The position numbers and the translations under genes were made by a program. From assembly GCA_947498985.1 (NCBI GenBank), contig CANMMF010000002.1:600412-664411 (forward strand): a stretch of DNA of 64,000 nucleotides, given 5' to 3'. The stretch's first letter is position 1, and each line of letters opens with the position of its first letter. The DNA is from an uncultured Paracoccaceae bacterium (lineage in GTDB: Bacteria > Pseudomonadota > Alphaproteobacteria > Rhodobacterales > Rhodobacteraceae). The notes beneath the pieces are model-generated. The model ran no database searches. It saw only the letters and a list, made by a program, of their open reading frames with translations, and had not been told where the DNA came from. Below are positions 1 to 7,978 of the stretch, piece after piece.

Positions 1-2
1 GC

Positions 3-1199
3 ACGTCGCTGGCAGGCGGCGCGCTGCCCACGGCGGATTCGGTGATCCTCGGCGTGGCGCGGATGAACGAGGTGCTGGAAACCGACTACGCCAACCGCAT
101 CATCCGCGTGCAGACCGGACGCACCAATCTCAGCGTGACCGGCGCTGTGGAAGAAAACGACTTCTTTTACGCGCCCGACCCCTCCAGCCAGCTTGCCTGT
201 GCCATTGCAGGCAATATCGCGATGAACTCGGGCGGCGCGCATTGTCTGAAATACGGCGTGACCACCAACAACCTGATGGGCGTCACCATGGTGCAGATGG
301 ACGGCACCGTGGTCGAGATCGGCGGCGGCCATCTGGATGCGGGCGGGCTCGATCTGCTGGGGCTGATCTGCGGCTCTGAAGGGCAGTTGGGGGTGGTGAC
401 CGAAGCGACGCTGCGCATCCTGCGCAAGCCCGAAGGTGCGCGCCCGGTCCTGATGGGCTTCGATGCCAATGAAGTGGCCGGGGCCTGCGTCAGCGACATC
501 ATCAAGGCCGGTGTCCTGCCGGTGGCCATCGAGTTCATGGACCGTCCCTGCATCGAGGCGACCGAGGCCTTCGCCAAGGCCGGCTACCCGATGTGCGAGG
601 CGCTCTTGATCGTGGAAGTGGAAGGCTCGGACGCGGAGATCGACGAACAGCTCGCCCTGATCCTGGAGATTGCCCGCCGCCACAACCCGGTGGAGCTGCG
701 CGAGGCCCGCGATGCCGACGAGGCGGGCCGCATCTGGCTCGGGCGCAAATCCGCGTTCGGCGCGATGGGGCAGATCAACGATTACATGTGTCTCGACGGC
801 ACCATCCCGATCTCGGAGCTGCCGTTTGTGCTGCGCCGGATCGGCGAGATGTCGCAGGAATACGGGCTCGATGTGGCCAACGTGTTCCATGCGGGCGACG
901 GCAACATGCATCCGCTGATCTTGTTCGATGCCAACAAGGAAGGCGATCTGGAGCTGTGTGAGCAGTTCGGCGCCGACATCCTGCGGCTCTGCGTCGAGGT
1001 GGGTGGCTGTCTGACCGGCGAGCACGGGGTCGGCATCGAAAAGCGCGATCTGATGGTGGATCAGTACGCGCCCGAGGATCTGGAGGTGCAGATGGCGGTC
1101 AAGGACGTGTTTGACCCCAGATGGTTGCTCAACCCGGCCAAGGTGTTTCCGCTGGCCGCATCCGAAGCCCGCCGAGCGATGGCGCTTGCGGCGGAGTGA
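3..1199 (+). CDS. glcD: Glycolate oxidase subunit GlcD, 5' partial
   Basis: FAD-dependent subunit of the membrane-associated glycolate oxidase, which converts glycolate to glyoxylate. The reading frame is open to the left window edge, so the N-terminus is missing; a GTG at 42 is internal because coherent family sequence (SLAGGALPTADSV) precedes it. The visible 398 residues carry the end of the FAD-binding PCMH domain (around NIAMNSGGAHCLKYG) and the C-terminal FAD-oxidase domain with FHAGDGNMHP and GEHGVGIEKR, the conserved motifs of the GlcD/D-lactate dehydrogenase family. It is followed by glcE and glcF on the same strand, which fixes the assignment. A dispersed repeat copy separates it from glcE. 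Confidence 0.95.
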   Translation, partial: TSLAGGALPTADSVILGVARMNEVLETDYANRIIRVQTGRTNLSVTGAVEENDFFYAPDPSSQLACAIAGNIAMNSGGAHCLKYGVTTNNLMGVTMVQMDGTVVEIGGGHLDAGGLDLLGLICGSEGQLGVVTEATLRILRKPEGARPVLMGFDANEVAGACVSDIIKAGVLPVAIEFMDRPCIEATEAFAKAGYPMCEALLIVEVEGSDAEIDEQLALILEIARRHNPVELREARDADEAGRIWLGRKSAFGAMGQINDYMCLDGTIPISELPFVLRRIGEMSQEYGLDVANVFHAGDGNMHPLILFDANKEGDLELCEQFGADILRLCVEVGGCLTGEHGVGIEKRDLMVDQYAPEDLEVQMAVKDVFDPRWLLNPAKVFPLAASEARRAMALAAE

Positions 1200-1203
1200 G
1201 GAC

Positions 1204-1248
1204 CGGGGCTCTGCCCCAGACCCCGGGATATTTTTCGCCCAAAGAAAC
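1204..1248 (+). repeat. Dispersed intergenic repeat, copy A
   Basis: A short GGGGCTCTGCCCC hairpin is followed by CCCCGGGATATTTTTCGCCC and AAAGAAAC. The same core occurs near 13826, 15822, 38025 and, degenerate, 46066. Here it lies inside an operon between glcD and glcE, so it is not simply an end-of-operon terminator. Similar elements are common between genes in roseobacter genomes; their function is not settled. Confidence 0.75.
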
Positions 1249-1262
1249 AATGGGACAGTCAC

Positions 1263-2390
1263 ATGAGACCTGAGTCAGAAGCCGATCTGGCCGAGATCAT
1301 CGCGGCCGCAAAGGCGCCGTTCCACATTCGCGGCGGCGGCACGCGCGGCATCGGGCGGCCGGTGGCCGGCGAAGTTCTGGAGACCGGTGCGTTGTCGGGG
1401 ATCACGCTTTATGAGCCGGGCGCGCTGACGCTTGTGGCGCAGGCGGGCACGCCGCTTGCCGAGATCGAGGCCGCGCTTCAGGCGGAAGGCCAGCGGCTGG
1501 CCTTCGAGCCGATGGATCATCGCGGGCTGCTGGGCACAACCGGCGCGCCGACGCTGGGCGGTGTTGTGGCCGGCAATGTCAGCGGGCCGCGCCGCGTGCA
1601 GGCCGGGGCCTGCCGCGATTTCATGCTGGGTGTGCGGTTTGTTGATGGCGCGGGCCGGGTGGTGAAGAATGGCGGGCGGGTGATGAAGAACGTCACCGGC
1701 TACGATCTGGTCAAGCTGATGACCGGCAGCTGGGGCACGCTCGGAGTGCTGACGGAGGTGAGCCTCAAGGTGCTCCCGACGCCGGAGACGGCCGCCAGTC
1801 TGGTGATCCGCGGATTGTCCGCGCAGGATGCGGTGGGGGCGATGGCCAGGGCCATGGGATCGCCTTTCGAAGTGACGGGGGCCGCGCATCTGCCATCAGG
1901 TGGCGACGGGCCCTCGGAGACGGTGCTGCGGATCGAAGGCTTCGAGACATCGGTGCATTATCGGGCAAACCGGCTCAGGGACATGTTTGCGGAGCACGAC
2001 GTGCCGATCGAAAGCGATCCGGACCACGTGGCCGCGCGCTGGAGTGCAATCCGCGACGTGCAGGCAATGACCGGGCAGCCCGGCGATGTCTGGCGGATCT
2101 CCTGCACACCTTCGGAGGGTCCTGCGCTGGCCGCGCGGCTTGATGCGCAACAGCTGCTGTTCGACTGGGCCGGTGGCCTGATCTGGGCGCGCGTCCCCGA
2201 AGGCACCGATGCGCGCGCGCGGCTCGGAGCCTTCGGCGGGCATGCCACGCTGGTCCAGGGCTCGGAGGCCACACGCGCGGCGCTGCCGGTCTTTCAGCCG
2301 GAGCCCGCGCCGCTGGCCGCGCTTACCGACGGGGTGCGCGCGCAGTTCGACCCCAGGGGCCTGCTCAATCCCGGGCTGATGGCCGGATGA
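1263..2390 (+). CDS. glcE: Glycolate oxidase subunit GlcE
   Basis: Second FAD-binding subunit of glycolate oxidase, 375 residues. The N-terminal half is a PCMH-type FAD domain: RGGGTRGIGRP (residues about 23-33) and GVVAGNVSGPRR correspond to the family glycine-rich motifs, followed by KNGGRVMKNVTGYDLVKLMTGSWG, split here as KNGGRVMKNV and TGYDLVKLM. It ends with the family signature FDPRGLLNPG. The ATG at 1263 matches the expected family N-terminus (MRPESEADLAEII). The stop overlaps the next start in an ATGA arrangement, so translation of the following small gene is probably coupled. Confidence 0.95.
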   Translation: MRPESEADLAEIIAAAKAPFHIRGGGTRGIGRPVAGEVLETGALSGITLYEPGALTLVAQAGTPLAEIEAALQAEGQRLAFEPMDHRGLLGTTGAPTLGGVVAGNVSGPRRVQAGACRDFMLGVRFVDGAGRVVKNGGRVMKNVTGYDLVKLMTGSWGTLGVLTEVSLKVLPTPETAASLVIRGLSAQDAVGAMARAMGSPFEVTGAAHLPSGGDGPSETVLRIEGFETSVHYRANRLRDMFAEHDVPIESDPDHVAARWSAIRDVQAMTGQPGDVWRISCTPSEGPALAARLDAQQLLFDWAGGLIWARVPEGTDARARLGAFGGHATLVQGSEATRAALPVFQPEPAPLAALTDGVRAQFDPRGLLNPGLMAG

Positions 2391-2734
2391 CGCAAACCAC
2401 GTTCCTTGCCTTTGTCGCCACTTTTGTGGTCGGACCGCTGCTATGTGCCGCCGCGATGGCCCTGCCCGGACGGCTCGCGCCGCTTATCGGCTTGGCGATT
2501 GGCGTCGTGGCCGCGGTGACCCTTGCGCTGCGCTGGCAGCTTCAGGGCGGTCCGGCGCAGCTCTGGTCGCTGGTCGCCCTGTGGCTGGCCTGGGTTCTGG
2601 CGGTGGCGATGGTCGCGCGCGCCCTGCAAAGCCGTCTTGATACACCGCGCGCGCGCCGCATCCTGACGATCCTCGCCCTTCTTGCAACAACATTGCCGTG
2701 GTTCGGATTGGCCACGGCCCGGATGATGAGCTGA
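2387..2734 (+). CDS. Small polytopic membrane protein in glc operon
   Basis: A 115-residue protein of unknown function, very hydrophobic, with about four predicted membrane segments (roughly residues 5-25, 30-48, 58-80 and 92-112). It starts inside the glcE stop codon (ATGA) and ends two bases before glcF, so it is embedded in the glycolate oxidase operon. No catalytic or cofactor motif is visible. It may help anchor or assemble the complex, but that is only inference from position. Confidence 0.75.
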   Translation: MTQTTFLAFVATFVVGPLLCAAAMALPGRLAPLIGLAIGVVAAVTLALRWQLQGGPAQLWSLVALWLAWVLAVAMVARALQSRLDTPRARRILTILALLATTLPWFGLATARMMS

Positions 2735-2736
2735 CC

Positions 2737-4125
2737 ATGCAGACCAATTTCACGGACGAGCAACTGAAGGATCCCGGCACCGCGCGGGCCAACGAGATCC
2801 TGCGCGCCTGCGTGCATTGCGGCTTCTGCACCGCGACCTGTCCGACCTATCAGGTGCTGGGCGATGAGCTCGACAGCCCGCGCGGGCGCATCTACCTGAT
2901 CAAGGACATGATCGAAAACGAGCGGGTGCCGGACGAAAAGACCGTCAAGCATATCGACCGTTGCCTGAGTTGCCTTGCGTGCATGACCACCTGCCCGTCG
3001 GGGGTGCATTACATGCATCTGGTGGACCACGCGCGCGAGTATATCGAAGAGCATTACGACAGGCCCTGGCACGACCGGGCGCTGCGCTGGCTGCTGGCGC
3101 GGATCCTGCCCTATCCGACACGGTTCCGCGTGGCGATGCTTGGTGCCAAGATCGCCAAGCCCTTTGCCCCGCTGGTGCCCGACGCGCGGCTCCGGGCGAT
3201 GCTGGCCATGGCGCCCAAGACAATCCCGCCGGTCAGCCGCAACGATGATCCGCAGAGCTTTGCGCCGCAGACGGAGCGGAAGATGCGCGTCGCGCTGATG
3301 ACGGGCTGCGCGCAGAAGGCGCTGAACACCGATATCAACGATGCGACGATCCGGCTGCTCACGCGGCTTGGCTGCGAAGTGGTGATCGCCGAGGGTGCGG
3401 GCTGTTGCGGGGCGCTGACCCATCACATGGGCAAGACCGCGGAAAGCCACGGCACGGCGGGCCGGAACATCCGCGCCTGGGTGCGCGAAATGGACGGCGC
3501 GGGGCTCGACGCCATCGTGATCAACACCAGCGGATGCGGCACCACGGTCAAGGATTACGGCCACATGTTCCGCAACACCGCGCTCGCCGAGGACGCCGCG
3601 CGCGTTGCCGGTATCGCGGTGGATGTCAGCGAAGTTCTGGTCAAGCTGATGGGCACGACGTCCGGCGCATCCGGCGCACTCGGCAATGTCGCGCGCGAGA
3701 GTGTCGCGGGCACCAGCGCCGCGCCCGGCAAAGGCGTCTTCGCGCCGTCCGGCCCGCATGGAGAGGGTTCGCTGAAAGTGGCCTATCATGCCGCCTGCTC
3801 GCTCCAGCATGGCCAGCAGATCAAGACCCACCCCAAGGACCTGCTCCGGCAGGCGGGGTTCGAGGTGGTGGAACCCGCCGACAGCCATCTGTGTTGCGGC
3901 TCTGCGGGCACCTACAACCTCATGCAGCCCGAGATTTCCGGCAAGCTCAAGGCGCGCAAGATCCGCACGCTGGAAGCAAAGACACCCGACATCATCGCGG
4001 CGGGCAATATCGGCTGCATGATCCAGATCGGGTCCGGCACCGATGTGCCGATTGTGCACACGGTGGAATTGCTCGACTGGGCGACCGGCGGGCCGAAACC
4101 GCCTGCGCTGGAAATTGCAGACTGA
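2737..4125 (+). CDS. glcF: Glycolate oxidase iron-sulfur subunit GlcF
   Basis: Iron-sulfur subunit that passes electrons from the flavin subunits to the membrane, 462 residues. Two ferredoxin-type 4Fe-4S motifs are visible near the N-terminus: CVHCGFCTATCP (C25, C28, C31, C35) and CLSCLACMTTCP. The C-terminal half has two CCG-type domains (GAGCCGALTHHMG and HLCCGSAGTYNLMQP). An upstream in-frame start at 2698 would overlap the preceding gene; the ATG at 2737 gives the normal family N-terminus and was chosen. A stretch around residues 308-340 rich in Gly, Ser and Ala between the two CCG domains looks like an extended linker. Confidence 0.95.
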   Translation: MQTNFTDEQLKDPGTARANEILRACVHCGFCTATCPTYQVLGDELDSPRGRIYLIKDMIENERVPDEKTVKHIDRCLSCLACMTTCPSGVHYMHLVDHAREYIEEHYDRPWHDRALRWLLARILPYPTRFRVAMLGAKIAKPFAPLVPDARLRAMLAMAPKTIPPVSRNDDPQSFAPQTERKMRVALMTGCAQKALNTDINDATIRLLTRLGCEVVIAEGAGCCGALTHHMGKTAESHGTAGRNIRAWVREMDGAGLDAIVINTSGCGTTVKDYGHMFRNTALAEDAARVAGIAVDVSEVLVKLMGTTSGASGALGNVARESVAGTSAAPGKGVFAPSGPHGEGSLKVAYHAACSLQHGQQIKTHPKDLLRQAGFEVVEPADSHLCCGSAGTYNLMQPEISGKLKARKIRTLEAKTPDIIAAGNIGCMIQIGSGTDVPIVHTVELLDWATGGPKPPALEIAD

Positions 4126-4213
4126 CGCGCGAAAAAGGCACGATTGCGACGGGCCTGCCGCATTTTTGCCGCGATGCCCGGTTAGAAGCGCGAAAAAACG
4201 CGGGAGTTTTTGC

Positions 4214-5005
4214 GTGCGATTTGTATTGATTTTTGTTTTTTCACTTTGGGGCAGCCTCGCCGGAGCACAGGGCTTTTTCTCGATGGAGAGCCAGCAGGAC
4301 GGCCGGAAATGGGAGGCGGTGGGCCGTCTCGAGATTGCAGGTGTCGCGTTTTGCACCGGGGCGCTGATCGAAGAGCGGATCGTTCTGACCGCGGCGCATT
4401 GTCTTTACGACCCCACCACCGGCGCGCGCGTGGCCATCGAGGATATCCAGTTTCTGGCCGGGTGGCGGAACGGGCGCGCTTCAGCCTATCGTCGCGTGCG
4501 CCGTGCGGTGCCGCATCCCGACTATGCCTATGCCGGCCCGTCGACCGCGTTGCGCGTGCGCAACGATGTGGCCCTGATCGAGTTGCAGCACCCGATCCGC
4601 AACACCACGATCCTGCCGTTCGACACCGATATCCGGCCTGAGCCGGGTGCCGATGTGGGCGTGGTGTCCTACGCGCATGACCGCTCCGAAGCGCCGAGCC
4701 TGCAGGAAACCTGCAAGGTGCTGTCGCGGCAGGACGGTATTCTCGTGCTGTCCTGTTCGGTGGATTTTGGTGCTTCGGGCTCGCCTGTCTTTACGTTCGA
4801 CGGTGACGGCACGCCTCGCATCGTTTCGGTGGTTTCGGCCAAGGCCGCCGCCGAGGGTGAGGCCGTGTCGCTCGGCACCGCGCTCGAAGAGCCGGTAACG
4901 GTTTTGAAAGATATCCTGTCGCAAAGTGCCAATGCGGGAGCGGGTCTGGAACGCATGACCGCAGGCAGTCGACGGGAAACAGGTGCAAAATTCGTAAAAC
5001 CGTAA
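4214..5005 (+). CDS. Secreted trypsin-like serine protease (S1)
   Basis: A 263-residue chymotrypsin-fold protease with an N-terminal signal peptide (VRFVLIFVFSLWGSLAGAQG, cleavage probably after AGA). The triad is visible: His in LTAAHC, Asp in RNDVALIEL and Ser in GASGSPVF. The start is the GTG at 4214, since GGGAG lies 7 bases upstream and the signal peptide begins there; the frame stays open further upstream but reads through the end of glcF. Substrate unknown. It follows glcF by 88 bases and may have its own promoter. Confidence 0.85.
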   Translation: MRFVLIFVFSLWGSLAGAQGFFSMESQQDGRKWEAVGRLEIAGVAFCTGALIEERIVLTAAHCLYDPTTGARVAIEDIQFLAGWRNGRASAYRRVRRAVPHPDYAYAGPSTALRVRNDVALIELQHPIRNTTILPFDTDIRPEPGADVGVVSYAHDRSEAPSLQETCKVLSRQDGILVLSCSVDFGASGSPVFTFDGDGTPRIVSVVSAKAAAEGEAVSLGTALEEPVTVLKDILSQSANAGAGLERMTAGSRRETGAKFVKP

Positions 5006-5208
5006 AGATCATTCTGGGCACGGCGCTGGGATTGGCGGCGGTGTCGATGGCACACCGGGCACTGGCCTCCTCAGAGGAAATATTCGCCACGCATGGGGTG
5101 GAGGCGCCAGCATCCCGGTCGCAAGGAACCCACGTGCCAGGCGTCTACCCTGCTGTTCCCGCGACATATTCCGCGCCGGAACGCATAAGGCCACCTGACA
5201 CCGGGTGA
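4984..5208 (+). other. Signal-peptide-like open frame without clear start
   Basis: In the frame next to the protease end, an open stretch reads a basic segment (KIRKTVK), a hydrophobic core (IILGTALGLAAVS), then ALASSEEIF, closely resembling a secretion signal, followed by about 45 Pro/Ala-rich residues ending PERIRPPDTG and a TGA at 5206-5208. No ATG or GTG lies at the expected place; candidates are TTG at 5032 or ATG at 5047, both inside the hydrophobic stretch, or ATT at 4990. It may be a decayed small secreted protein, a non-canonical start, or chance. Confidence 0.3.
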
Positions 5209-5354
5209 ACCGCCTGCGGGGTCTTGAAACCCGCTTTTTCGCTCCCCACATTGCTTGCGTCAGGGTGCCTTGAAAGGGCTCTGGCATCGGAACTTGGCGC
5301 CTGTCTCGGATGGGAAGGCGCCGCATCACAGGTATCGCTCAACGGAGGATTCCC
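5006..5354. other. Protease-hsp20 intergenic region
   Basis: This 349-base gap holds the end of the signal-peptide-like frame (to 5208), a heat-shock-type promoter (5223-5251) and an hsp20 leader of about 95 bases. The leader contains GGCGCC twice about 20 bases apart, able to pair, upstream of the GGAGGA ribosome site. I see no other gene in it. Confidence 0.6.
5223..5251 (+). promoter_or_regulatory. Sigma-32 (RpoH)-type promoter for hsp20
   Basis: CTTGAAA at 5223-5229 and CCCCACAT at 5244-5251 are separated by 14 bases. This fits the classical heat-shock sigma consensus (CTTGAAA, 13-17 bases, CCCCATNT) with one -10 deviation. It points at the small heat-shock gene starting at 5355, leaving a leader of roughly 95 bases. 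Confidence 0.75.
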
Positions 5355-5828
5355 ATGCGACACTACGATTTTGCACCGCTTTACCGTGCCACCGTCGGCT
5401 TTGACAAAATGGCCGACCTGATGGACCGGGTTCTGTCCAACGATGTCAGCACCCAGACCTACCCCCCGTATAACATCGAAAAGACCGCCGACGATGCCTA
5501 CCGCATCTCGATCGCCGTGGCCGGTTTTTCCGATGACGACCTCTCGGTTGATGTGAAAGAGCAGGCGCTGGTCGTCTCTGCCCGCAAGGCCGAAGAAGAC
5601 GAGAGCAAGACCTATCTGCATCGTGGCATCGCGACCCGCGCGTTCGAGCGCCGGTTCCACCTGGCCGATCATGTCCGCGTGACCGGTGCCGTGCACGAAA
5701 ACGGCATGCTCCACATCGATCTCAAGCGCGAGATTCCCGAAGCGCTGAAACCGCGCCGGATCGAGATTGCCAAGCCGCAATCCGTCGGTGTCGAAAAGGA
5801 CGTGGTCGACGCCAAGGCCGTGAACTGA
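5355..5828 (+). CDS. Small heat shock protein Hsp20 (IbpA-like)
   Basis: A 157-residue alpha-crystallin-domain chaperone that binds unfolding proteins and prevents aggregation. The class A bacterial N-terminus MRHYDFAPLYRATVGFDKM is visible, followed by PPYNIEK, the crystallin beta strands, and the near-C-terminal HIDLKREIPEALKPRRI (AxxxxxxGxL region replaced by the GMLHIDL segment). The ATG at 5355 has GGAGGA 7 bases upstream; an upstream in-frame start at 5310 lacks such a site. A heat-shock promoter lies upstream and a strong terminator downstream, so it is a single-gene unit. Confidence 0.93.
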   Translation: MRHYDFAPLYRATVGFDKMADLMDRVLSNDVSTQTYPPYNIEKTADDAYRISIAVAGFSDDDLSVDVKEQALVVSARKAEEDESKTYLHRGIATRAFERRFHLADHVRVTGAVHENGMLHIDLKREIPEALKPRRIEIAKPQSVGVEKDVVDAKAVN

Positions 5829-5854
5829 TCCCGACCTCAGCTCACTGATGGTGC

Positions 5855-5881
5855 GGCCCCGGATACGTCCGGGGCCGTTTT
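5855..5881 (+). terminator. Rho-independent terminator after hsp20
   Basis: A perfect 9-bp stem, GGCCCCGGA with TCCGGGGCC, encloses a TACG tetraloop and is followed by GTTTT. It ends the hsp20 transcript. On the other strand there is no T tract, so it would not stop transcription from the convergent oxidoreductase gene. Confidence 0.92.
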
Positions 5882-5894
5882 GCATTCCGACCCG

Positions 5895-6890
5895 TCACGC
5901 CGCGCGGGCCGTCTCAACCGCGGGCGCCACATCGATGATGACCGCCCCCTTGCGGCTGCGCGCCTCGACATAGCGATGCGCGCCGACGATGTCATCAAGC
6001 GCAAAATGCCGGTCGATCACCGGACGCAGCTTGCCCGCCGCATGCAGCTCCAGCACCGCCTGCAGATCTTCCGCCGTGTCGCCGCTCACATGCAGCGCGA
6101 TCCGCGGTCCGCGGGTGAGCCGGGCCAGCAGCATGTGCCACAAGTCCCGCCCCGTGAAGTTCATCGGCAGGAACAACCCGCGCGGCTTCAGCGCTTTGAG
6201 CATCCCGGGCCAGCTGGTCGCACCCACTGTGTCCAGCACGAGATCATACGCGTTGCGCGCGGCTGAAACCTCTTCGCGCCGGTAATCGATGACGTGATGC
6301 GCGCCAAGCGAGCGGACCAGCGCCAGTTTCTCGGCGCTGGCCGTTGCGGTCACGATGGCACCCATGGCCCGCGCGATCTGCACCGCGTAGACGCCCACGC
6401 CGCCCGACCCTCCGGTGATCAGAACATGCTGCCCCGGGCGGAGCCGGGCAAAATCGCGCAGGAACACCAGCGCCGAGAGCGCCCCGAAAGGCAGCGCCGC
6501 CGCCTCTGCATCACTCAGCGCGTCCGGCGTCGCAACCAGCGCCGCCTTTTCGTCGACCAGGGCGTATTCCGCATGGCCCCCGTGACCGACAAACCCAAAG
6601 ACCCGCTGGCCCACGGCAAAGCGCGTCACGTCGCGCCCCACCGCCACCACGCGGCCCGCGATATCGGTGCCGAGAACCTTCTGTTTTGGCGCAAAGAGCC
6701 CCATCATCAGGCGCCCGGGCAGCCAGGTCAGTCCCGGAAAGGCCGAGGCGCGCAGACGCCAATCCGCGGTTGTGAGGCTCGATGCGTTGACACGCACGAG
6801 GATCTGCCGAGGCCCGGGCACGGGCACCGGGATGTCGGCGAGTGACACGGTCTCGGCAGGACCGTAGCGATGGTAGAGTGCGGCTTTCAT
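5895..6890 (-). CDS. NAD(P)-dependent medium-chain oxidoreductase (zinc-free quinone-reductase type)
   Basis: A 331-residue alcohol dehydrogenase-like protein of the MDR superfamily. The N-terminal GroES-like domain (to about residue 120) includes KVLGTDIAGRVVAVG; the Rossmann domain has ITGGSGGVGVYAVQIARAMG for NADPH. The Cys/His ligands of zinc alcohol dehydrogenases are absent, and the sequence resembles quinone oxidoreductase/RTN4IP1-like enzymes. Substrate unknown. It is divergent from a LysR gene, 99 bases away, a typical arrangement in which the regulator controls its neighbour. Confidence 0.85.
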   Translation of the reverse strand: MKAALYHRYGPAETVSLADIPVPVPGPRQILVRVNASSLTTADWRLRASAFPGLTWLPGRLMMGLFAPKQKVLGTDIAGRVVAVGRDVTRFAVGQRVFGFVGHGGHAEYALVDEKAALVATPDALSDAEAAALPFGALSALVFLRDFARLRPGQHVLITGGSGGVGVYAVQIARAMGAIVTATASAEKLALVRSLGAHHVIDYRREEVSAARNAYDLVLDTVGATSWPGMLKALKPRGLFLPMNFTGRDLWHMLLARLTRGPRIALHVSGDTAEDLQAVLELHAAGKLRPVIDRHFALDDIVGAHRYVEARSRKGAVIIDVAPAVETARAA

Positions 6891-6915
6891 GACTGTCTCC
6901 TTTCTGATCTCTGGC

Positions 6916-6946
6916 GATTGCGAGCGTTATAACGCATGCCGCAATC
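6916..6946. promoter_or_regulatory. Nested palindrome, probable LysR operator
   Basis: The perfect 12-bp palindrome GCGTTATAACGC (6924-6935) is flanked by the inverted arms GATTGCG (6916-6922) and CGCAATC (6940-6946). It sits midway between the divergent oxidoreductase and LysR starts, where a LysR-type regulator usually binds. Confidence 0.6.
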
Positions 6947-6989
6947 ATCGCATATTGATCGATTCCGGCTTTCTGCTATGCAAGATCGC

Positions 6990-7913
6990 ATGGATTGGCG
7001 GTCGGTAAAATTCGACTGGAACCGCGCACGCGCGTTTCTGGTGACGGCGGAAGAGGGCTCTCTCTCGGCGGCGGCCCGGGCTCTGGGCATGGCGCAACCG
7101 ACACTCGGGCGGCAGGTCACCGCCCTCGAAGAAGAGTTGGGGGTCGCGTTGTTCGAACGGGTGGGCCGCGGATTGGCGCTGACCAAGGCGGGCACGCAAT
7201 TGCTGGCACATGTGCGCGCGATGGGAGAGGCCGCCAGCGCGATGTCGCTTTCCGCCAGCGGTCAGGCCAATTCGGTCGAAGGGCATGTGGCGATCACCGC
7301 CTCGGAGATCTATGCGCAATGGTTGCTGCCGCCGATCCTGCGCCGGTTGCGGCAGGACGCGCCGGGCATCACGCTGGAGGTTGTGGCCTCGAACGCGATC
7401 CGCGATCTCAAGCGGCGCGAGGCCGATATCGCCATCCGAAACACGCGCCCCGACCAGCCCGACCTGATCGGCAAGCTGGTGGCGCAGGATCGCGGCACGT
7501 TTTACGCGACCCCGGCCTGCCTGGCGCGCTTTGGACCGATCCAAACGAAAGAGGATCTGGCAAAGGCCGAGTTCATCGGGTTCGAGGATCAAGCGCCGTT
7601 CCTCTCTGCGCTGGCCAAGTTCGGCGTGCCGGTGGACGAGACCAATTTCCCGGTGCTGGCCACCACCCATACCGCGCATTGGGCGCTTGCACAGGCGGGT
7701 GTCGGGATCGGGGTCGGCCCCTGTGGTCTGGGCGACAGCGATCCGGAGCTGCGGCGTGTCCTGCCCACCCTGCCCGAGTTCGAATACCCGGTCTGGCTTG
7801 TGGCGCATCGGGAGCTGCGCACCAGCCCGCGGGTGCGGATCGTCTGGGACATGCTGGCCGATATGCTGCCGGGGCTGCTCGGCGTGTCGGGGGCGGCGGG
7901 TGCGCCCCCCTGA
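6990..7913 (+). CDS. LysR-family transcriptional regulator
   Basis: A 307-residue LTTR with an N-terminal winged helix-turn-helix (about residues 8-67; SLSAAARALGMAQPTLGRQV is the recognition region) and a periplasmic-binding-like effector domain. Typical family openings begin close to MDW, so the ATG at 6990 was chosen; the ATG at 6978 (MQDR) is also possible. It is divergent from the medium-chain oxidoreductase, with a nested palindrome between them, so it most likely controls that gene and itself. The inducer cannot be read from the sequence. Confidence 0.9.
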   Translation: MDWRSVKFDWNRARAFLVTAEEGSLSAAARALGMAQPTLGRQVTALEEELGVALFERVGRGLALTKAGTQLLAHVRAMGEAASAMSLSASGQANSVEGHVAITASEIYAQWLLPPILRRLRQDAPGITLEVVASNAIRDLKRREADIAIRNTRPDQPDLIGKLVAQDRGTFYATPACLARFGPIQTKEDLAKAEFIGFEDQAPFLSALAKFGVPVDETNFPVLATTHTAHWALAQAGVGIGVGPCGLGDSDPELRRVLPTLPEFEYPVWLVAHRELRTSPRVRIVWDMLADMLPGLLGVSGAAGAPP

Positions 7914-7978
7914 CACGGATAAATCCGCCCCCCGGCATCCGTTGTGACCAGAGACGCCGCGGCCCCTCCGGTCTTGCG

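Noticed and set aside
2542..4356. Long minus-strand open frame opposite glcF
   Set aside because: It mirrors glcF codons; composition is Arg/His/Gln-rich with no family likeness or ribosome site, as usual for high-GC antisense frames.
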